Shown here: positions 59,996-64,000 of the stretch, one piece after another
Numbering within the stretch: position 1 is the stretch's first letter
Layout: each line of letters opens with the position of its first letter
Source of the DNA: Martelella alba
Lineage (GTDB): Bacteria > Pseudomonadota > Alphaproteobacteria > Rhizobiales > Rhizobiaceae
Length of the DNA: 64,000 nucleotides
NCBI RefSeq assembly: GCF_006516955.1
Contig: NZ_VHLG01000003.1
Coordinates: 372,001-436,000 of the forward strand
Direction: 5' to 3'
Translations under genes and position numbers: made by a program
The notes under the pieces: generated by a model
Told to the model about the DNA's origin: nothing
Databases searched by the model: none
The model's input: the letters and a program-made list of their open reading frames with translations, nothing else

Positions 59996-60817
59996 ATGTC
60001 GTCACTTGCAGGACTTGGCAAACTGGTGCTTGTCGGTGCCGGTAATATGGGCGGTGCAATGCTGTCCGGCTGGATTGCCGGTGGTATACGGCCCGACAAT
60101 GTTCTGGTGATTGACCCCAACCCGTCCGATTCCATTCGTGCGCTGATGGATCGCAGCGGCGTCCGCTATGCCATGCTGCCGCCGGAAAATGTTACCGCCG
60201 ATATTCTTGTGCTCGCGGTCAAGCCGCAGGTCATGTATGCGGTTCTTGAAACGCTTGCGCCGGTGATCGGCCCGGACACGCTGGTCATCTCGATTGCCGC
60301 GGGAAAGACGCTTTCCTATTTTGAGGAGCGTCTCGGCGCGCTTGCAATGATCCGAACGATTCCCAATACGCCAGCCATGGTGAAAAAGGGCATGATTGGC
60401 GCTTTTGCGAATGAACGTGCGGGCGATCAGCAAAAGGCTGATGCCGAGACGCTGCTTTCAGCGGTCGGTCAGGTCGAATGGGTGGAAAAGGAAGCCGATA
60501 TCGATGCTGTGACGGCCGTTTCCGGCAGCGGCCCGGCTTATGTCTTTTATCTGGTCGAGTGCATGGCCGAAGCCGGTCGCAAGCTTGGTCTGCCGGAAGA
60601 TCTCGCCATGCGGCTTGCGCGCGGCACGGTAATTGGTGCTGGCGCGCTTCTTGAAGGTGCGGGTGATGACGCTGCGACCCTGCGCAAGAATGTCACCTCG
60701 CCGGGGGGCACCACGGCTGCAGCCCTTGCTCATCTGATGGCCGAGGACGCATTGCAGCCGGTGTTTGACAAGGCGCTTGCCGCTGCCCGTGACCGTTCCG
60801 AGGAGCTTTCCGGCTGA
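59996..60817 (+). CDS. proC: Pyrroline-5-carboxylate reductase
   Basis: A 273-residue enzyme for the last step of proline synthesis, NAD(P)H-dependent reduction of P5C. The Rossmann start LVLVGAGNMGGAMLSGW and the C-terminal signature SGSGPAYVFYLVECMAEAG and VTSPGGTTAAALAHL are diagnostic. The ATG at 59996 follows the ybjN stop directly; an open upstream frame is a reading-frame shadow of ybjN. No other proline gene is present. Confidence 0.96.
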   Translation: MSSLAGLGKLVLVGAGNMGGAMLSGWIAGGIRPDNVLVIDPNPSDSIRALMDRSGVRYAMLPPENVTADILVLAVKPQVMYAVLETLAPVIGPDTLVISIAAGKTLSYFEERLGALAMIRTIPNTPAMVKKGMIGAFANERAGDQQKADAETLLSAVGQVEWVEKEADIDAVTAVSGSGPAYVFYLVECMAEAGRKLGLPEDLAMRLARGTVIGAGALLEGAGDDAATLRKNVTSPGGTTAAALAHLMAEDALQPVFDKALAAARDRSEELSG

Positions 60818-60862
60818 CCGTCAGACGGTTCACTTTTAAATCTCCTGCAGGAAAGAGTGCGC

Positions 60863-61207
60863 ATGGCTTCCGACGAAATCAGCTTTGATGACTTCATGAA
60901 GGTCGATATCCGTGTCGGCACGATTGTCGAGGCAGAGACTTTTCCCGAAGCGCGCAAACCTGCCTACAAGCTTCGCATTGATTTTGGCAACGAGATTGGC
61001 ATCAAGCGTTCATCGGCGCAGATCACGGTGCATTACACACCGGAGCAGCTGGTCGGGCGTCAGGTTCTTGCCGTGGTGAATTTTCCGCCACGTCAGATCG
61101 GCCCGGTGCGCTCCGAGGTGCTGACGCTAGGTTTTGCCGATGAAGATGGCGCCATCGTACTGGCCGGTGTTGATAAGTCTCTGCCCAACGGCCAGCGTCT
61201 GATGTAG
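60863..61207 (+). CDS. csaA: tRNA-binding protein, CsaA type
   Basis: A 114-residue single-domain OB-fold protein of the EMAP/tRNA-binding family: [20 protein letters not shown] and [15 protein letters not shown]. CsaA is a dimeric, chaperone-like tRNA-binding protein. The ATG at 60863 (MASDEIS) is preferred to a GTG six bases earlier, with AGGAAAG as the ribosome site. It follows proC by 45 bases and is convergent with the histidine kinase gene. Confidence 0.93.
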   Translation: MASDEISFDDFMKVDIRVGTIVEAETFPEARKPAYKLRIDFGNEIGIKRSSAQITVHYTPEQLVGRQVLAVVNFPPRQIGPVRSEVLTLGFADEDGAIVLAGVDKSLPNGQRLM

Positions 61208-61225
61208 GGGTGCTCTCCGTCTTGT

Positions 61226-62677
61226 TTACACCGGAATTGCGATCACGGCGCGTAGACCGCCGAGCGGGCTGTCATCCAGCGTGACATTGCCGCCATGGCT
61301 GCGGGCGAGGTCTCTGGCGATGGCAAGGCCGAGGCCGGTGCCTGATGAATCGAGGTTGCGCGCATCATCGAGCCTGAGAAAAGGCTTGAAGACATCCTCG
61401 CGCTTTTCGGCCGGGATGCCTGGTCCGTCATCGTCAAAGATAATGGTCACCCATTTGCGCTCGTGGCGGACGGTAATGTCCAGCCGGTTTGCGTAACGCC
61501 GTGCATTGGATGCCAGATTGCCGACAAGCCGGGCAAAGGCATTGGGGCGCACTTCGATCTCGTCCTCGCCCTCGATTGTGTAGTTCAGGACTTTTCCGTG
61601 GAGTTCGAAATCTTCCTGCTGGCGTTCCATCACCGCGCCGAGACTGACGGTGTCGGAGGTTTCCTCGCCGTCACCGCGGGCGAAATCGATATAGCCCTGC
61701 AGCATGCGCTGCATTTCCTCGACATCGTCGTTGAGCGCTTCGATCTCGGGAGAACTGTCGAGCAGGGCGAGCTGCAGCTTGAAGCGCGTCAGGATCGTGC
61801 GCAGATCATGGCTGACTCCGTTCAACATGGTGGTGCGTTGTTCGATCTGGCGTTCGATGCGTTCGCGCATCAGGACAAAGGCGAGGCCGGCCCGGCGAAT
61901 TTCCACGGCGCCGCGCGGGGTGAAGGGGGCGGTCGATCTCTGGCCCTTGCCGAAACTTTCCGCAGCACGCGTCAGTGACAGGATCGGGCGGATCTGGCCG
62001 CGCAGGAACAGTGTGGCAATGCCGATCAGGACCAGCGATGTGCCGACCATCCAGAGAATGAAAATATGGGTGTTGGAGGCATAGGTCATGCTGCGCCTGG
62101 CGAAGACGCGCAGAATGCCCTTGTCTAGTTTGACCCGGATTTCGACGAGGCGGGAATTGCCGACCGTGTCGATGAAGAAAGGACGCCCGATCCGTTCGGA
62201 GATCTGCTGGGCAAGCACCTGGTCCAGAAGGCCGAAGAAAGGTTTCGGCAGCGGCGGGGGCAGCTGTCCTTCCGGCTCGATGGCGACGCGCAGGTTCATG
62301 TCCTCGCGGGCAATCCGGATAATATCATCATAAGTATCCGGGCTGGTGCTCTCGATCAGGTCGATGATGGCGGCGATATCGCCGGTCACCGCAGCCGAAA
62401 GGCGTTCGGTCACCATCTGCCAGTGACGCTCCATGAACACCGTGGCGATGACAGCCTGCAGCAGCAACATCGGCATGATGATGATGAGAAGCGAGCGGGC
62501 ATAAAGACCACGCGGCAATCGATGATGAACGAAGCGTGCGAAGGTTTTGTAAGAGCCAAGGATCTGTCGCCCTGGCGGCACGGTCTGAACCGTACACAGG
62601 CTGGTCCAGAGCCGCCGGTTAAGGTTTCGCCATCGGCGGAAAAAGGTGAGCAGCCCGTGCTTCAATCGCGACACCAT
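61226..62677 (-). CDS. EnvZ-type sensor histidine kinase
   Basis: A 483-residue kinase: TM1 about 62-80, a 120-residue periplasmic sensor, TM2 about 204-225, HAMP, and HisKA with phospho-His290 in LNGVSHDLRTILTRF. The ATP domain shows the N box (NLASNARRYA), FDDDGPGIP and GTGLGLAIARDLA. It is four bases after the response-regulator gene and is its natural partner. The ligand is unknown. The unusually basic N terminus (residues 1-60) is cytoplasmic. Confidence 0.94.
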   Translation of the reverse strand: MVSRLKHGLLTFFRRWRNLNRRLWTSLCTVQTVPPGRQILGSYKTFARFVHHRLPRGLYARSLLIIIMPMLLLQAVIATVFMERHWQMVTERLSAAVTGDIAAIIDLIESTSPDTYDDIIRIAREDMNLRVAIEPEGQLPPPLPKPFFGLLDQVLAQQISERIGRPFFIDTVGNSRLVEIRVKLDKGILRVFARRSMTYASNTHIFILWMVGTSLVLIGIATLFLRGQIRPILSLTRAAESFGKGQRSTAPFTPRGAVEIRRAGLAFVLMRERIERQIEQRTTMLNGVSHDLRTILTRFKLQLALLDSSPEIEALNDDVEEMQRMLQGYIDFARGDGEETSDTVSLGAVMERQQEDFELHGKVLNYTIEGEDEIEVRPNAFARLVGNLASNARRYANRLDITVRHERKWVTIIFDDDGPGIPAEKREDVFKPFLRLDDARNLDSSGTGLGLAIARDLARSHGGNVTLDDSPLGGLRAVIAIPV

Positions 62678-62680
62678 GCG

Positions 62681-63379
62681 CTAGTCCCGGCTCAGACGGT
62701 AACCGATGCCGCGCACCGTTTGAAGGTATCGGGGATTGGCCGGATCGGTTTCGATCTTGCGCCGCAGACGGTTGATCTGCACGTCGATAGTGCGCTCATT
62801 GATATCGGAGGTCGAACTGGCAAGATCGAGCCTGCCGACGGTTTCGCCAACCTCGGCTGCCAGCATGGACATGATATCCTGCTCCCGGTCCGTCAGCCGG
62901 ATGAGTTCGCCGCCTTTTTTCAACTCCTTGCGGGCCAGGGAATAGGCATAGGGCCCAAACATAACCACTTCAATGGCCGGTGTCTGCGGTGTCTGGCTGC
63001 GGCGCAGGATATTGCTGATTCGCAGCAGAAGCTCCCGTGGCTCAAAGGGTTTGGCGAGATAGTCATCTGCGCCTGCCTCAAGGCCGGCAATGCGGGCATC
63101 TGCCTCCGCCCGGGCCGTCAGCAGCAGAACCGGGACATCGCGAATCTTGCGGAGGCTGGCGGTGAGCGACAGTCCATCCTCGCCAGGCATCATCACATCA
63201 AGCACCAGAAGGTCGAATTCCAACCCGTCGAGTTTGCGGCGCGCATCGGCCGCATCGATTGCCGTCGTCACCCGGTAGCCGCTTTCACCCAGATAGCGTT
63301 TCAGAAGGGTTCGGATGCGGGTGTCGTCATCAACGATAAGAATATGGGCGGCATCGTCGGCCGGCATGGTACTGCTCAT
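62681..63379 (-). CDS. OmpR-type response regulator (PetR-like)
   Basis: A 232-residue regulator: receiver domain with acidic pocket Asp17/Asp18, phospho-acceptor Asp61 in LLVLDVMMPGEDGL and Lys in YLAKPFEPREL, then a winged helix (ERTIDVQINRLRRKIE). Its partnership with an upstream MarR gene mirrors petP-petR of Rhodobacter capsulatus, where PetR lies beside petABC and is needed for respiratory growth. The ATG at 63379 follows a GGAGG site 12 bases upstream; a GTG at 63412 is an alternative. Confidence 0.93.
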   Translation of the reverse strand: MSSTMPADDAAHILIVDDDTRIRTLLKRYLGESGYRVTTAIDAADARRKLDGLEFDLLVLDVMMPGEDGLSLTASLRKIRDVPVLLLTARAEADARIAGLEAGADDYLAKPFEPRELLLRISNILRRSQTPQTPAIEVVMFGPYAYSLARKELKKGGELIRLTDREQDIMSMLAAEVGETVGRLDLASSTSDINERTIDVQINRLRRKIETDPANPRYLQTVRGIGYRLSRD

Positions 63380-63415
63380 CGGTTCAACTGGCCTCCGGAT
63401 TGTTGTCGTCACCGC

Positions 63416-63895
63416 TCAGCATTTCTGCCGGGTCGTATCACACATTTTATCGAGAAAGTTGAATATGGTCTCGCGGTCCTCCGGCGCAAGCTTTTCCATC
63501 GCGCCCTCAACGCGCTTAAGCTGGGGGGCAACAAGCGTACAGCGCAATCTTTCCCCTTTTTCCGTCAGGTAAAGGCGGCGCTGGCGCCGGTCGCTCGGGC
63601 CCGCAGCCTGTCGCACATAGCCCATGTCGATCAGCTGCTTTAAGACGCGGGCAAGACTCTGCTTGGTGATCTTGAGAATGTCGAGTAGGTCGGCGACGGT
63701 CATGCCGGGATGACGGCCGACAAAGTGGATGACGCGGTGATGTGCACGGCCGAAGCCAAGTTCGGCCAGGATGACGTCAGGATCCGAAACAAAATCACGA
63801 TAAGCGAAGAACAGGAGTTCGACGATCCTGAATTCATCCGTTTCCTCCAAGGCAATATCCACGCTTCCGGCGCTTTTTCTGGCTTCATTCAACAC
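63416..63895 (-). CDS. MarR-family regulator (PetP-like)
   Basis: A 159-residue winged-helix regulator: VADLLDILKITKQSLARVLKQL is the DNA-recognition region and GPSDRRQRRLYLTEKG the wing. The conserved opening SVDIALEETDEFRIVELLFFAYRDF resembles the PetP proteins of alphaproteobacteria. The start is taken at GTG 63895 with GGGATGGGAACAAC upstream; a GTG at 63940 adds 15 residues. It lies upstream of the response regulator on the same strand, four genes' worth of control logic in one operon with the kinase. Confidence 0.88.
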   Translation of the reverse strand: MLNEARKSAGSVDIALEETDEFRIVELLFFAYRDFVSDPDVILAELGFGRAHHRVIHFVGRHPGMTVADLLDILKITKQSLARVLKQLIDMGYVRQAAGPSDRRQRRLYLTEKGERLRCTLVAPQLKRVEGAMEKLAPEDRETIFNFLDKMCDTTRQKC

Positions 63896-63969
63896 GTTGT
63901 TCCCATCCCGATCCTCGTCACCCCTGCTGTATTCCGGCACTTGGCAGGAACAGTCATTATGACATAGGT

Positions 63970-64000
63970 TTAGCGCCGTTCGACGTCGGTGAGAAGGGCA
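63970..64000 (-). CDS. Possible 3' end of a further minus-strand gene
   Basis: A TAA (63970-63972 on the minus strand) closes a short open frame reading ALLTDVERR at the window edge. It may be the C terminus of the next gene upstream of the MarR gene. Nine residues are too few to identify it. Confidence 0.25.
   Translation of the reverse strand, partial: ALLTDVERR

Noticed and set aside
1-64000. CRISPR arrays, tRNA or rRNA genes, prophage, defence islands, transposases
   Set aside because: I looked for regular spaced repeats, tRNA T-loop motifs, phage structural genes and transposase or restriction signatures and saw none. Automated tools (tRNAscan-SE, CRISPR finders) could still find weak cases.

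Overview
The window looks like ordinary chromosome of an alphaproteobacterium of the order Hyphomicrobiales (Rhizobiales), close to Rhizobiaceae. The evidence is a fused anthranilate synthase TrpE(G) behind a trpL leader with three Trp codons, fbcFBC-type petABC, a ClpS2-like adaptor, the lgt/midA/pgeF block, the ybjN-proC-csaA order and a rhizobial-type palindromic intergenic repeat. The genus cannot be fixed from sequence alone. Base composition is fairly even and GC-rich. I see no rRNA, tRNA, CRISPR array, prophage or transposase gene.

Layout. 1-1570: 3' part of a TonB-dependent heme-type receptor. 1582-1862: a nested inverted-repeat element. 1875-4315: trpL attenuator and trpE(G). 4444-8851: CDF metal exporter, queF, hupE, a ClpP-like protease and a BenE transporter. 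8951-11521: a Gly/Pro-rich lipoprotein, a leuL attenuator and leuA. 11610-17017: an anti-sigma-like membrane protein, a CecR-like TetR regulator, a metallophosphoesterase, an ahpD-rrf2 pair with two tandem operators, a glutathionyl-hydroquinone reductase and a GNAT. 17113-23931: a tightly coupled MoxR / DUF58 / DUF4159 / VWA-like operon on the minus strand. 24106-26616: DUF1285, a CoA-type Nudix hydrolase and a CCA-adding enzyme. 26613-33410: small proteins, hemF, trmL, a DASS transporter with a divergent AraC regulator, and a FUSC exporter. 33685-37949: a short upstream ORF and two paralogous ABC exporter half-molecules separated by the second copy of the nested repeat. 37956-42578: EEP phosphatase/nuclease, petABC, apt. 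42665-50035: a coiled-coil protein, glutathione peroxidase, ychF, clpS, pth, a 273-bp MITE-like element, a GGDEF/EAL protein and rplY. 50377-58647: an MHYT-GGDEF-EAL protein, prs, a lipoprotein, an M24 homologue, pgeF, midA, lgt. 58809-61207: ubiK, ybjN, proC, csaA. 61226-63895: EnvZ/OmpR-type pair with a MarR gene (PetP/PetR-like).

The genes serve amino-acid biosynthesis (trp, leu, pro), heme and respiratory chain (hemF, petABC, possibly petPR), translation (rplY, pth, ychF, cca, trmL, queF, csaA), proteolysis (clpP-like, clpS), redox defence (ahpD, gpx, yqjG) and c-di-GMP signalling. The most interesting non-coding features are two attenuators whose promoters sit so close to the leader start codons that both leader mRNAs should be leaderless, two nested palindromic repeats whose outer arms match within each copy but differ between copies, a MITE-like palindrome that supplies a stop codon, and tandem 19-bp dyads in front of ahpD-rrf2. 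The MoxR operon, with one partner carrying a complete VWA metal-site motif, is the best candidate for a little-described protein system.
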